The notes below the pieces were generated by a model that was not told where the DNA came from, did not search any database, and was given only the letters and a program-made list of their open reading frames with translations. From positions 1 through 36,303 of the forward strand of contig CAMCSO010000008.1 in the NCBI GenBank assembly GCA_945877545.1: 36,303 bases of DNA. Reading direction: 5' to 3'. Both the position numbers and the translations under genes were made by a program. Position 1 is the stretch's first letter, and every line of letters begins with the position of its first letter. The DNA is from Bifidobacterium breve (GTDB taxonomy: Bacteria > Actinomycetota > Actinomycetes > S36-B12). Of this stretch, positions 24,587-33,158 are shown one piece after another.

Positions 24587-25543
24587 ATGGCTGGCAACTC
24601 TCAGCGTCGCGGTGCGATGCGCAACGAGGGCACGAAGAAGGGCGCAACCGTCGGGTCGGGCGGGCAGCGACGTAAGCAGTTGAAGGGTCGGGGCCCGACC
24701 CCCAAGGCAACCGAACGCTCGTACCACCCGGCCGCTCGCCGCGAGCGTGCAGCGGTGAAGCGCGCCGACGAGGCGAAGGATCGACCGCCGGCATCGGCGC
24801 GACGTCGCACTGCTCGTGAGGAAGCCAGCATGCTCATCGGCCGTAACCCGGTTGTCGAGGCCCTGCGCGCCAAGGTCCCAGCGAAAGCGCTTTATGTTCA
24901 GGTGAAGATGGAGAGCGATGATCGCTGGCGGGAGGCCCTGCGATTGGCAGTGGCCTTCAATATCCCCGTGCTTGAGGTATCTCACACCGATATGGATCGG
25001 CTGACCGACGGTGGCGTCCACCAGGGTCTCGCACTCGCAGTCCCGGCCTACGACTACGCCGACCTCACTGACGTGTCGACCGGCTCCCTGCTCGTCGCAC
25101 TCGATGGGGTGACCGACCCACGCAATCTCGGGGCGATAGTGCGATCAGCCGCCGCATTCGGCGCCGACGGCGTCATCATCCCGAGCAGGCGCTCGGCTGG
25201 AGTCACCGCAGGGGCATGGAAAGCGTCAGCGGGTGCGCTCTCCCGGGTTCGGGTTGCGCAGGTTACAAATCTGACGCGCTCCCTTGAAACGCTCCAGCAG
25301 CAGGGCTTCACCGTGGTGGGCCTCGCGGCCGACGCGCCGCAGTCGGTGAGCGGTCTGCCGGCCGATGTGCTGACCGACAAGATCGTCCTTGTCATCGGCT
25401 CCGAGGGTGAGGGGCTCTCGCGACTCGTCGGCAAGACGTGTGACTGGATAGCAAAGATCGGCATGCGGTCTGATACCGAGTCGCTCAATGCGTCGGTGGC
25501 CGCGGGCATTGCGCTTCACTCGGTCTTCGCTGCCCGATCCTGA
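24587..25543 (+). CDS. rlmB: 23S rRNA (guanosine-2'-O-)-methyltransferase RlmB-like (SpoU family)
   Basis: The 318-residue product has a basic, disordered N-terminal extension (about 80 residues) and a substrate-binding domain (LIGRNPVVEALR). The SPOUT methyltransferase domain has its three motifs: VALDGVTDPRNLGAIVRSAA, IVLVIGSEGEGLS and SLNASVAAGIALHSVF. It methylates a ribose in rRNA using SAM. The long lysine/arginine-rich head is typical of Actinobacterial versions. Its 3' end overlaps the convergent antiporter gene by 28 bp. Confidence 0.93.
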   Translation: MAGNSQRRGAMRNEGTKKGATVGSGGQRRKQLKGRGPTPKATERSYHPAARRERAAVKRADEAKDRPPASARRRTAREEASMLIGRNPVVEALRAKVPAKALYVQVKMESDDRWREALRLAVAFNIPVLEVSHTDMDRLTDGGVHQGLALAVPAYDYADLTDVSTGSLLVALDGVTDPRNLGAIVRSAAAFGADGVIIPSRRSAGVTAGAWKASAGALSRVRVAQVTNLTRSLETLQQQGFTVVGLAADAPQSVSGLPADVLTDKIVLVIGSEGEGLSRLVGKTCDWIAKIGMRSDTESLNASVAAGIALHSVFAARS

Positions 25544-26697
25544 TCTCGGGCGCGGCGCCCAAATGCTGCGGCGGCGAGTGGAAATACGAGAACCGAGAGC
25601 GCCCCGGCCCCAACGAGGGCCGCGGCGTTCTCGGGTCTCATGATGCCGGCCTGTGTTTCGAGGGTCGTCACGGCGACGATGATCGGAAGGCCTGTCGCTA
25701 CGAGCAGTGAGAAGCGGGCTCGCTGACGATTGTCCGGCAGGGCCTTGCGGTAGATGAAGTACTGCGGGATGCCTCGGACAAGGAGCAGGAGCAGGAAGAA
25801 CAAAGCCAGTAGCAACGGGTTCTCGATGATCGAATCGATGTCGAGGTTGGCCCCGGAAGTGATGAAAAACACCGGGACGAGAAATCCGAATCCGATTGCC
25901 TCGACCTTGGCAGACAGGACGGACTCCTTGCTCGGCGGCGAGAACCGCCGGACGATGACGCCGGCGGCGAAGGCACCGAGCACAGCATCGAGGCCGAATC
26001 CATCAGCAATCGCGAGCAGGAGAATGACAATGAGCATTGTCAGCCGAACGGCGGTCTGAGCGCTGGTGTGATGACCTTGCTTGATGAGGGCGGCAAGGCG
26101 CGCGCTTCTCAACTGTTTGGGGATGATCGCAAGGCCGACCGCGATGACGGCGAACGCCGCCAGCGTGATGAGGGCTAGAAACTTGGACTGCGAGCCGAGG
26201 AGTACGGCGATGGCGATGATGGGTCCGAACTCACCCCAGGCGCCTGCGCCCATAAAGAAGCGTCCGAATGGCCCGGTGAGTTCCCCGGAATCGCGAAGCA
26301 CGGGTAGAAGCGTTCCAAGCGCCGTGGAGGTGAGGGCGATCGAAACCCCCATGAAGTCATCGATGACGCCGGTCGCCTGAAGGACTCCTGAGACGATTCC
26401 AGCGATGAGTAGGGAGATGCCCCACCCAGCAGCGGCTAGACGGCCACTTCTACCGCGAACGGAGTTCTGTTCAAGCTCAAGTCCGGCCAGGAAGAAGAGC
26501 ATCGCAAGGCCGAGATCCGATAGAAGCATGATCGGCGGGGTGACGCTGATGAATCGAAGCGCCTCCGGGCCGAGAAGGATGCCAAAGCCGATGAGGAGTA
26601 CGACATCGGCGATGCGCAACCGAAGCATGCCCACGATGAGCGGTACGAGTGCGGCGATGAGCGCAATAGCGAAAAGGGAAACGAGGTCGTTGCTCAC
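25516..26697 (-). CDS. Cation/proton antiporter (CPA2/KefB-like), membrane domain only
   Basis: The 393-residue protein has about 11-12 hydrophobic helices and the CPA2 start (LVSLFAIALIAALVPLIVGM, then GFGILLGPEAL and LGLAMLFFLAGLELE). The C-terminus is a short charged tail (RRARDQDRAAKTE) with no TrkA-N/RCK domain, so it lacks the usual nucleotide gating. Na+/H+ or K+/H+ exchange is likely, but the ion is not readable. The GTG start is 123 bp from the divergent PuuD-like gene. Confidence 0.88.
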   Translation of the reverse strand: MSNDLVSLFAIALIAALVPLIVGMLRLRIADVVLLIGFGILLGPEALRFISVTPPIMLLSDLGLAMLFFLAGLELEQNSVRGRSGRLAAAGWGISLLIAGIVSGVLQATGVIDDFMGVSIALTSTALGTLLPVLRDSGELTGPFGRFFMGAGAWGEFGPIIAIAVLLGSQSKFLALITLAAFAVIAVGLAIIPKQLRSARLAALIKQGHHTSAQTAVRLTMLIVILLLAIADGFGLDAVLGAFAAGVIVRRFSPPSKESVLSAKVEAIGFGFLVPVFFITSGANLDIDSIIENPLLLALFFLLLLLVRGIPQYFIYRKALPDNRQRARFSLLVATGLPIIVAVTTLETQAGIMRPENAAALVGAGALSVLVFPLAAAAFGRRARDQDRAAKTE

Positions 26698-26820
26698 GCA
26701 GGAAGCCTTTCATGGCATGGGAATCAGCACAGGGCGCCGGTCTCGTCTCGTTGCTCCTCCTATTGTGAGGTACGAAGACGGCTGCGTCCCGGAGTTGAGA
26801 TGAACTGGCAGGATGCTGTC

Positions 26821-27540
26821 ATGTCTCGTCCTGTCATCGGCCTTACCTGCTACCTCGAACCGGCGAAATGGGGGGCCTGGAATATCGAGGCCGCACTCCT
26901 GCCGCACTGGTACGTCGATCTCTTCCAAGAGGCCGGGGCTCACGTCGTGATCCTTCCGCCCGACACTGATCTTGATGTAGGGGTGCTCGATCGTCTCGAC
27001 GGCCTTGTGATTGTCGGGGGCGCCGACGTGAATCCAGCCTCGTACGGGGAGCCCGCTCACGAGACGAGCGATAAGCCACGCGAGAGCCGTGATTCCTCAG
27101 AGACCAACCTCTATCGGGGCGCCCGGGATCGAGACATGCCGGTGCTTGGTGTCTGCCGGGGCCTGCAGGTCATGGCGGTCGCGCATGGCGGGTCGCTGCA
27201 TCAGAATCTCCCGGACGTCTCCATGCTGGTACACCGTGTGCGGCCGGGGGAATTTGTTGAACACCCAGCTACCTTTACCGAAGGGTCGGTTATCGCCGAG
27301 GCGCTCGGTTCAACGAGCGTGGTTGTAAACTCGTCGCATCACCAAGCCGTGAAGGACCCCGGTGATCTCATCGTGACGGGATTGGCGCCGGATGGCACGA
27401 TCGAGGTGTGCGAGGATCCCACCTCCTCCTTCTGTGTAGGAGTCCAGTGGCATCCGGAGCATCCCGACCGCAGAATTGCCGACCTCGGGCTCATCACGAG
27501 GTTCCTTGATGCCGCACGACTCCATCGCGACAGCCAGTAG
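26821..27540 (+). CDS. PuuD-like gamma-glutamyl amide hydrolase (class I glutamine amidotransferase fold)
   Basis: From ATG 26821 the product is 239 residues. It has the peptidase C26 triad: nucleophile C112 in LGVCRGLQ, and His/Glu in GVQWHPEHP. The start MSRPVIGLTCYLEPAKWGAW is typical of gamma-glutamyl-GABA hydrolases, which free glutamate from the gamma-glutamylated end product of amine catabolism. A CAGGA 7 nt upstream favours this start over ATG 26800. It is followed after 2 bp by the nitrilase-family gene and faces the GS/ALDH/SDR genes, which supports a gamma-glutamylation pathway. Confidence 0.88.
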   Translation: MSRPVIGLTCYLEPAKWGAWNIEAALLPHWYVDLFQEAGAHVVILPPDTDLDVGVLDRLDGLVIVGGADVNPASYGEPAHETSDKPRESRDSSETNLYRGARDRDMPVLGVCRGLQVMAVAHGGSLHQNLPDVSMLVHRVRPGEFVEHPATFTEGSVIAEALGSTSVVVNSSHHQAVKDPGDLIVTGLAPDGTIEVCEDPTSSFCVGVQWHPEHPDRRIADLGLITRFLDAARLHRDSQ

Positions 27541-27542
27541 CA

Positions 27543-28349
27543 GTGCTCGCCTGCGCGGCTCAATTGCGGTTGAGCGTCGGTGACCTCGCCGGCAACCGTG
27601 CTGCTGCGCGGCGGGCGATCCAGGAGGCAGCGCAGGCCGGTGCCAAACTCATCGTCCTTCCCGAACTCACGGTGTCCGGTTACGTCTTCACGGGCCGGGC
27701 TGAAGCGGGCACCCTGAGCGAGGAACTGACCGGCCCAACGGTGACCGAGTGGACACACCTCGCTGCAGTGCTCGACATGGTCATCGTGGGGGGCATTGCC
27801 GAACGCGGCGCTGCCGGCGCGCTCTACAACACCGCGGTCATTATCGACCCAACGGGCCTGCGTGCCTCCTATCGCAAGGCGCACCTTTGGGATCTCGAGA
27901 AGGAGATCTTCATCGCTGGCGATGAGCCTGCGCCGGTGATCGAAACCGGCATCGGCCGAATTGCCGCGATGGTCTGCTACGACCTTGAATTCCCAGAATG
28001 GGTCCGACCCGTCGCCCTCGGTGGTGCTGACATTCTCTGCGTTCCGACGAACTGGCCGCTCGCCACGCGACCCGAGGGCGAGCGACCCGGCGAGGTCATC
28101 CGAGCCCAATCCGCCGCCTCGACAAACCGGCTCTACGTCATCGCTGCCGATCGATGCGGCATCGAGCGCGGGGTCATGTGGACCGGTGGCAGCGTCATCA
28201 TCGATCCGGACGGCTTTCCAATCGCCGGCCAGAGCAGTGCCGATGAGCCCGCACTCCTGTTCGCCGAGGTCGATGTTGCCCGGGCACGTCACAAGTTTCT
28301 TGGAGAGCGCAATGACGTACTTGGCGACCGGCGAACCGACCTCTACTGA
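27543..28349 (+). CDS. Carbon-nitrogen hydrolase (nitrilase superfamily amidase)
   Basis: The 268-residue protein has the full Glu-Lys-Cys triad: E41 in VLPELTVSGY, K112 in SYRKAHLWD and C145 in MVCYDLEFPEW. It should hydrolyse an amide or omega-amide in the cytosol. The GTG start is 2 bp after the PuuD-like gene, so the two are cotranscribed. In this setting it may act on an amide made downstream of the aldehyde dehydrogenase, or on an amide side product. The exact substrate is unknown. It is convergent with the SDR gene, 18 bp away. Confidence 0.9.
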   Translation: MLACAAQLRLSVGDLAGNRAAARRAIQEAAQAGAKLIVLPELTVSGYVFTGRAEAGTLSEELTGPTVTEWTHLAAVLDMVIVGGIAERGAAGALYNTAVIIDPTGLRASYRKAHLWDLEKEIFIAGDEPAPVIETGIGRIAAMVCYDLEFPEWVRPVALGGADILCVPTNWPLATRPEGERPGEVIRAQSAASTNRLYVIAADRCGIERGVMWTGGSVIIDPDGFPIAGQSSADEPALLFAEVDVARARHKFLGERNDVLGDRRTDLY

Positions 28350-28367
28350 TCACAAGGCCACCCGTGT

Positions 28368-29147
28368 CTACAGCGGCGTGACGTAGGCCCCAGAAATCCC
28401 GCCATCGATGAGGAAGTTCGACGCCGTGAGGAATGAGGAGTCGTCGCTGGCGAGGAATGCGACGGCGGCTGCTAGCTCGCTGGGCTCACCGAACCGCCCC
28501 ATTGGAATATGAACGAGTCGGCGCGCCGCACGCTCAGGGTCCTTCGCGAACAACTCGATGAGCAGCGGCGTATTCACTGGTCCGGGGGAGAGCGCATTGA
28601 CCCTGATGCCTGAGCGGGCAAACTGAACGCCAAGTTCGCGGCTCATCGCGAGGACACCGCCCTTGGACGCGGTGTAGGAGATCTGTGAGGTGGCGGCCGC
28701 CATCGTGGCAACGAAGGAGGCGGTGTTGATGATCGACCCCTTACCCTGCTCGAGCATGTAGGGGAGGACCTCCTTGCAGCACAGATACACGCTGGTGAGG
28801 TTGACCTCCTGTACCCGGCGCCAGGCGTCGATGCCGGTCTCGAGGATTGAATCATCGTCGGGGGGTGAGATGCCCGCGTTGTTGAAGGCGATGTCGATGC
28901 TGCCGTAGCTCTCCTTCGCCGTGCGGAACATGGTGGCGACATCCTCGGCGCTCGTCACATCGGTCTTGACGAAGATGCCGTCGACCTCGGCGGCGGCTGC
29001 CTCTCCCGACGCCGGATCGACGTCGCCGATGACGATCCGGGCACCCTCGTCGGCGAGGCGCCGGACCGAAGCCAGACCGATGCCACTCGCGCCACCGGTA
29101 ACCACCGCGACGCGGCCCTCAAGTCGACGGCACTTGCTTTCGTTCAT
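28368..29147 (-). CDS. Short-chain dehydrogenase/reductase
   Basis: The 259-residue SDR has the cofactor motif VVTGGASGIG (T17-G24), NNAG, catalytic S144, and Y158/K162 in SYTASKGG. GDVD after strand 2 has the acidic residue that favours NAD(H). ATG 29147 has GAGGA 4 nt upstream; ATG 29165 is six codons earlier. The 437-residue track ORF reads back into the ALDH gene and is rejected. It lies 49 bp after ALDH on the same strand. Alcohol oxidation to the aldehyde would fit an amino-alcohol pathway, by inference. Confidence 0.9.
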   Translation of the reverse strand: MNESKCRRLEGRVAVVTGGASGIGLASVRRLADEGARIVIGDVDPASGEAAAAEVDGIFVKTDVTSAEDVATMFRTAKESYGSIDIAFNNAGISPPDDDSILETGIDAWRRVQEVNLTSVYLCCKEVLPYMLEQGKGSIINTASFVATMAAATSQISYTASKGGVLAMSRELGVQFARSGIRVNALSPGPVNTPLLIELFAKDPERAARRLVHIPMGRFGEPSELAAAVAFLASDDSSFLTASNFLIDGGISGAYVTPL

Positions 29148-29196
29148 TGATTCCTCTTTCGTCATCGATTGGGCGTACGCCAAAGGTTCGGCGGCG

Positions 29197-30552
29197 TCAG
29201 TCTTCAGTGCTGATGAACACGTTCTTCGTTTCGGTGAACGCATCGAGGGCATCTGGGCCGAGTTCGCGGCCGAGTCCCGACTTCTTGTATCCCCCAAAGG
29301 GGGTCCAGTAGCGAACCGAGGAATGTGAGTTAACCGACAGGTTTCCGCTTTCGACCCCCCGCGCCACGCGAATTGCGCGACCGACGTCGCGTGACCAGAT
29401 GGACCCGGACAGCCCATATTCGGAGTCATTTGCCATGCGGATGGCGTCAGCCTCGTCCTCGAAGGTTGCGACGACCACGATCGGGCCGAAGATCTCCTCG
29501 CGGTAGGCGCGGTCCTGCTCTGTTGCGGTGAGGACTGTCGGGGGGAGCCAGTAGCCGGGCCCGGTTGGGCAGGTTCCCTGAAAGGCGATCGGCGCATCGT
29601 TAGGAAGGAACGTTCGAACCGTGTCGAATTGACCCTTAGAGATGAGCGGACCCATCTCGGTGCGCTCATCTGCTGGGTCACCGACAGCGACCCCTTTCAC
29701 AGCAGGTTCGAGCAGTTCCATAAAGCGGTCGTAGACGCTTCGCTGGACGAGAATCCGCGAGCGCGCACAGCAATCCTGTCCGGCGTTATCGAAGACGCCA
29801 TAGGGGGCGGTTGCTGCCGCCTTCTCGAGGTCGGCGTCTGCAAACACGATATTCGCGCTTTTCCCGCCGAGTTCGAGGGTGACCGCCTTGATGTGGGCCG
29901 CACAGCCTGCCATGACGGAGGTTCCAACGGAGGTTGAACCGGTGAAGACGACCTTGTGAACGTCCGGATGATCGACGAAGCGCTGGCCAACGACCGACCC
30001 CTTGCCCGGCAGGACGGAGAGGACATGCTCCGGGAAACCGGCCTCGAGTGCGAGTTCGCCGAGTCGGATGGCGGTGAGCGGGGTGAGCTCGGCTGGCTTC
30101 ATGACGACGGTGCACCCGGCGGCGAGGGCTGGCGCAAAACCCCAGCCGGCGATGGGCATCGGGAAGTTCCACGGGACGATGAGACCGACGACGCCCACCG
30201 GCTCTTTGAAGGTAATGTCGATGCCGCCGGCGACCGGAATTTGGCGGCCGAATAGCCGCTCGGGAGCCCCCGAGTAGTACGCCAGCACATTCGCGACGTT
30301 GTTCGCCTCCCATCGGGCATTGCCGATCGTGTGACCGGAATTGACCACCTCGAGTTGGGCGAGTTCCTCCACATGGTCGCGCACGACGTCGGAGAATCGG
30401 CGGAGGAGTTGGGCGCGGTCACTCGGGGCCACCTCGCGCCAACTCTTCAGGGCGACATTGGCACCTGCGATGGCCTCGTCAACCCCCTCAAGTGAGGTTG
30501 GGGCGATGCTGGCGACGACCTCTTCAGTCGCCGGGTTGATTACGGAGAACAT
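29197..30552 (-). CDS. Aldehyde dehydrogenase (PuuC-like)
   Basis: The 451-residue enzyme has N129 in VPWNFP, the NAD-binding GSTSVG, E227 in LELGGKS and catalytic C261 in GQDCCA. It is about 30 residues shorter than most ALDHs because the N-terminus begins directly at the VINPATEE strand; AGGAG stands 4 nt before the ATG, so the short start looks real. It should oxidise an aldehyde, such as a gamma-glutamylated amino-aldehyde, to the acid. It is 45 bp after the GS-like gene on the same strand. Confidence 0.92.
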   Translation of the reverse strand: MFSVINPATEEVVASIAPTSLEGVDEAIAGANVALKSWREVAPSDRAQLLRRFSDVVRDHVEELAQLEVVNSGHTIGNARWEANNVANVLAYYSGAPERLFGRQIPVAGGIDITFKEPVGVVGLIVPWNFPMPIAGWGFAPALAAGCTVVMKPAELTPLTAIRLGELALEAGFPEHVLSVLPGKGSVVGQRFVDHPDVHKVVFTGSTSVGTSVMAGCAAHIKAVTLELGGKSANIVFADADLEKAAATAPYGVFDNAGQDCCARSRILVQRSVYDRFMELLEPAVKGVAVGDPADERTEMGPLISKGQFDTVRTFLPNDAPIAFQGTCPTGPGYWLPPTVLTATEQDRAYREEIFGPIVVVATFEDEADAIRMANDSEYGLSGSIWSRDVGRAIRVARGVESGNLSVNSHSSVRYWTPFGGYKKSGLGRELGPDALDAFTETKNVFISTED

Positions 30553-30597
30553 GAAACTCCTGAGCTCAGATGTGTTGGTGGGAAGGATTCTTGATGA

Positions 30598-31962
30598 CTA
30601 CAGGCGCTCGAAACCGCGAAAGCGCTCCCAGTCTGTGACGGCCTTGCCATAGGCGGCAATTTCAACACGAGCCATGTTCGCATAGTGCGCCTGCACCTCT
30701 TCGCCGAAGGTGGCGCGAATCCAGGCGGAGGACTCCCACAGATGCAGGGCCTCGCCCATGTTCGAGGGCACGCGCAAGGAGTCGCTGGTGTAGGCGTTTC
30801 CTTCGAAGGCCGGCTCGAGTGGCAGGGCTCGCTCGATGCCGTCGAGGCCCGCGGCGACCATTCCTGCGACAGCGAGATAGGGATTGACGTCGCCACCGGG
30901 CACACGGTTCTCGAGGCGAAGGCCCGCGCCGTGGCCGACGAGTCGGAAGGCGCAGGTGCGGTTGTCATGGCCCCAGCGGATGGCCGTCGGCGCGAAGGAA
31001 CCGGGAACGTAGCGCTTATATGAGTTGATTTGCGGTGCGAAGAGGAGGGTCAGCTCATTCGAGTGCGCAAGCTGTCCAGCAACGAAGGCCTTGCCAAGGG
31101 CTGACATGCCGGAGGGGTCCGCGGCGTCCGTCATGACCATCGAACCGTCGGCTCCACGAAAGGAGAGGTGGATATGACAGGAGTTGCCCTCGCGCTCATT
31201 GAACTTCGCCATAAAGGTGAGCGACATCCCCTCCTGGGAGGCGATGACCTTCGAGCCCGTCTTGTAGATGACGTGGTTATCGCAGGTGCCGAGCGCATCG
31301 GTGTACCGGAAGGCAATCTCGTGCTGGCCAAGATTGCACTCGCCCTTCGCGCTCTCGACCACCAAGCCGGCCTCGTACATTTCGTTGCGAATCCGGCGAA
31401 GTAGCGGCTCGACTCGCGCTCCACCGAGCATCGAGTAGTCAACGTTGTAGAGGTTCGCGGGGGTGAGATCTCGGTAACCGCCGTGCCAAGCCTCTTCATA
31501 GGAGTCCTCGAAGAGGATGAACTCGAGCTCGGTTCCGACGAAGGCGCCCATCCCGGCATCGGAGAGTCGGTTGAGTTGGCGACGCAGAATCTGACGCGGC
31601 GACGCGACGATGTCGGTGCCGTCCTCCCAGAGCGCATCGCACAGGACCCCGACGGCGCCTGGCTCCCATGGCATTCGATGCAGGGTAGCGAAGTCAGGCC
31701 GCATGACGAGATCGCCGTAGCCGGTGTCCCAGGATGACATCGCGTAGCCATCGACCGTGTTCATGTCGACGTCGACGGCGAGCAGGTAATTGCACCCCTC
31801 GGTTCCGTGGGCGATGACCTCGTCCACGAAAAACTGGGCATGAATCCGTTTGCCGACGAGCCGACCCTGCATATCGGTGATCGACACAGCGACGGTGTCG
31901 ATGAGCCCCGCCTCGACCTCCAGCTTCAGGGTTTCGATATCGAGTGCCTGCCTGCGAGCCAT
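30598..31962 (-). CDS. Glutamine synthetase-like gamma-glutamyl-amine ligase
   Basis: The 454-residue protein shows the GS beta-grasp and catalytic domain: DMQGRLVGKR, GTELEFILFEDSYEEAW (metal ligands), CNLGQHEIAFRY, SCHIHLSF and RLENRVPGGDVNPYLA. The substrate pocket differs from true GS, and the length and motifs fit the PuuA/GlnA3/GlnA4/GlnT group. These link glutamate's gamma-carboxyl to amines such as putrescine or ethanolamine with ATP. There is no Tyr adenylylation loop that I can see. GGAGA lies before the ATG. It heads the GS-ALDH-SDR operon, divergent from the kinase gene. Confidence 0.88.
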   Translation of the reverse strand: MARRQALDIETLKLEVEAGLIDTVAVSITDMQGRLVGKRIHAQFFVDEVIAHGTEGCNYLLAVDVDMNTVDGYAMSSWDTGYGDLVMRPDFATLHRMPWEPGAVGVLCDALWEDGTDIVASPRQILRRQLNRLSDAGMGAFVGTELEFILFEDSYEEAWHGGYRDLTPANLYNVDYSMLGGARVEPLLRRIRNEMYEAGLVVESAKGECNLGQHEIAFRYTDALGTCDNHVIYKTGSKVIASQEGMSLTFMAKFNEREGNSCHIHLSFRGADGSMVMTDAADPSGMSALGKAFVAGQLAHSNELTLLFAPQINSYKRYVPGSFAPTAIRWGHDNRTCAFRLVGHGAGLRLENRVPGGDVNPYLAVAGMVAAGLDGIERALPLEPAFEGNAYTSDSLRVPSNMGEALHLWESSAWIRATFGEEVQAHYANMARVEIAAYGKAVTDWERFRGFERL

Positions 31963-32009
31963 TCTGTCTCCGTCCGTTCCTCGTCCAAGTCCATCATGTT
32001 TCGATCACA

Positions 32010-32022
32010 GCACCGACGGTGC
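32010..32022. promoter_or_regulatory. Inverted repeat GCACC-GAC-GGTGC in the GS/kinase divergent promoter region
   Basis: A perfect 5-bp inverted repeat with a 3-bp centre lies 48 bp upstream of the GS-like start and 94 bp before the kinase start. It is the only clear dyad in the 153-bp divergent gap, so it is a candidate operator for the pathway. It is short and could be chance. Confidence 0.35.
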
Positions 32023-32115
32023 ACCCTGCCCTACTAGACCGGCACCGCCACCAGCAGCCTCGATATTCCAATTCGCTGGTCGCTCACGCCTTCGGCTCGT
32101 CTAGGGTCGGTTCTC

Positions 32116-33039
32116 GTGACGAGCATGCTCAGTGGCATCCCGCCGGCCGACGCCGCGCGGCTGCATGCTCTTCCATACGTGGCTGACGCCACCGGTATCG
32201 AGCAGCTTGAGGGCGGGATCACAAACCGAAACTACCGGTTGAGCCGGCCGGCGGGCGACCTAGTTGTGCGATTGTCTGACGCTGGGTCGTCCGACCTTGC
32301 CATTGATCGGGACAACGAGCACCTTGCCACCCTCGCGGCTGCGTCGGCCGGCGCCGGACCCGAGGTATTCGATTACCGACGAGGCGAGGGGATTCTCGTC
32401 GTTCGCTGGATCGAGGGACGTACCCTCACCCCTGACGATGTTGGAACGCCGGAGAACCTGCCTAGGATCGCAGCAGCCTGCCGCACCCTTCATGGTGGCC
32501 CGCCCTTCGCGAGTCGATTCAACATGTTTGACCTGCAATCCCGCTACTTGGCCCTTGTGCGCGAGCGGGGCTACCGGCTTCCTGCGAGGTATGAGGAATT
32601 CAGTCCTCTGGTCGAGCGGATTCGAGTGGCCATGGGGGCAGCCCCCGAGCCACTCGTCCCCTGCCACAACGACCTGCTAGCGGCGAACTTCATCGACGAC
32701 GGCGGCCGAGTGTGGATCATCGACTACGAATATTCGGGAAGCAATGAGGCGAGTTTCGAGCTAGGGAACATCTGGAGTGAGTCGACGCTCTCTGCTGACA
32801 TGCTCGAACTGCTCACCATGAGTTATTGGGGTGAGTACTCGAAAGAGAAGATCGCGAGGGCTCGACTTTGGGCGCTCATCTCGAAGTACGGATGGACGCT
32901 TTGGGCGTCAATTCAGCAGGCGGTCAGCCCCATTGACTTCGACTACTGGTCTTGGGGCATGGAGAAGTACGAGCGAGCGGTGTTGGAGTTCGACGGTGCG
33001 CGCCTTGAAGTGTGGCTGGACGAGGCGGCCGGGCGATGA
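32116..33039 (+). CDS. Choline/ethanolamine kinase-like phosphotransferase
   Basis: The 307-residue protein has the APH/choline-kinase fold: an N-lobe with EGGITNRNYRL and DLVVRLSD, the Brenner motif CHNDLLAANF and the metal-binding IIDYEYSG. IDYEYSG.N...FELGN is the pattern of choline and ethanolamine kinases rather than aminoglycoside kinases. GTG 32116 follows a TAGGGT by 8 nt; ATG 32125 is an alternative. It is divergent from the GS-like gene and precedes the permease on the same strand. Phosphorylating an imported amino alcohol is plausible, but the substrate is inferred. Confidence 0.8.
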   Translation: MTSMLSGIPPADAARLHALPYVADATGIEQLEGGITNRNYRLSRPAGDLVVRLSDAGSSDLAIDRDNEHLATLAAASAGAGPEVFDYRRGEGILVVRWIEGRTLTPDDVGTPENLPRIAAACRTLHGGPPFASRFNMFDLQSRYLALVRERGYRLPARYEEFSPLVERIRVAMGAAPEPLVPCHNDLLAANFIDDGGRVWIIDYEYSGSNEASFELGNIWSESTLSADMLELLTMSYWGEYSKEKIARARLWALISKYGWTLWASIQQAVSPIDFDYWSWGMEKYERAVLEFDGARLEVWLDEAAGR

Positions 33040-33158
33040 GACTGACCGGGAAATCCGCGAATTTGCGCACGTACAGCGCATGTCCTCGCTAGTCTCCGTA
33101 CATAACGTGCCTTGACGTCCGGTAGTCGGATGTCATCGGAGCAATGAGGAGGTCTACG

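Noticed and set aside
27339-28292. 317-residue minus-strand ORF
   Set aside because: It is antisense to the PuuD-like and nitrilase genes, which both have complete catalytic motifs.
29148-29681. N-terminal extension of the SDR ORF to 437 residues
   Set aside because: It lies over the ALDH gene and reads as Arg/Ser/Pro-rich shadow sequence. The SDR fold begins at MNESKCRRLEGRVAVVTGG.
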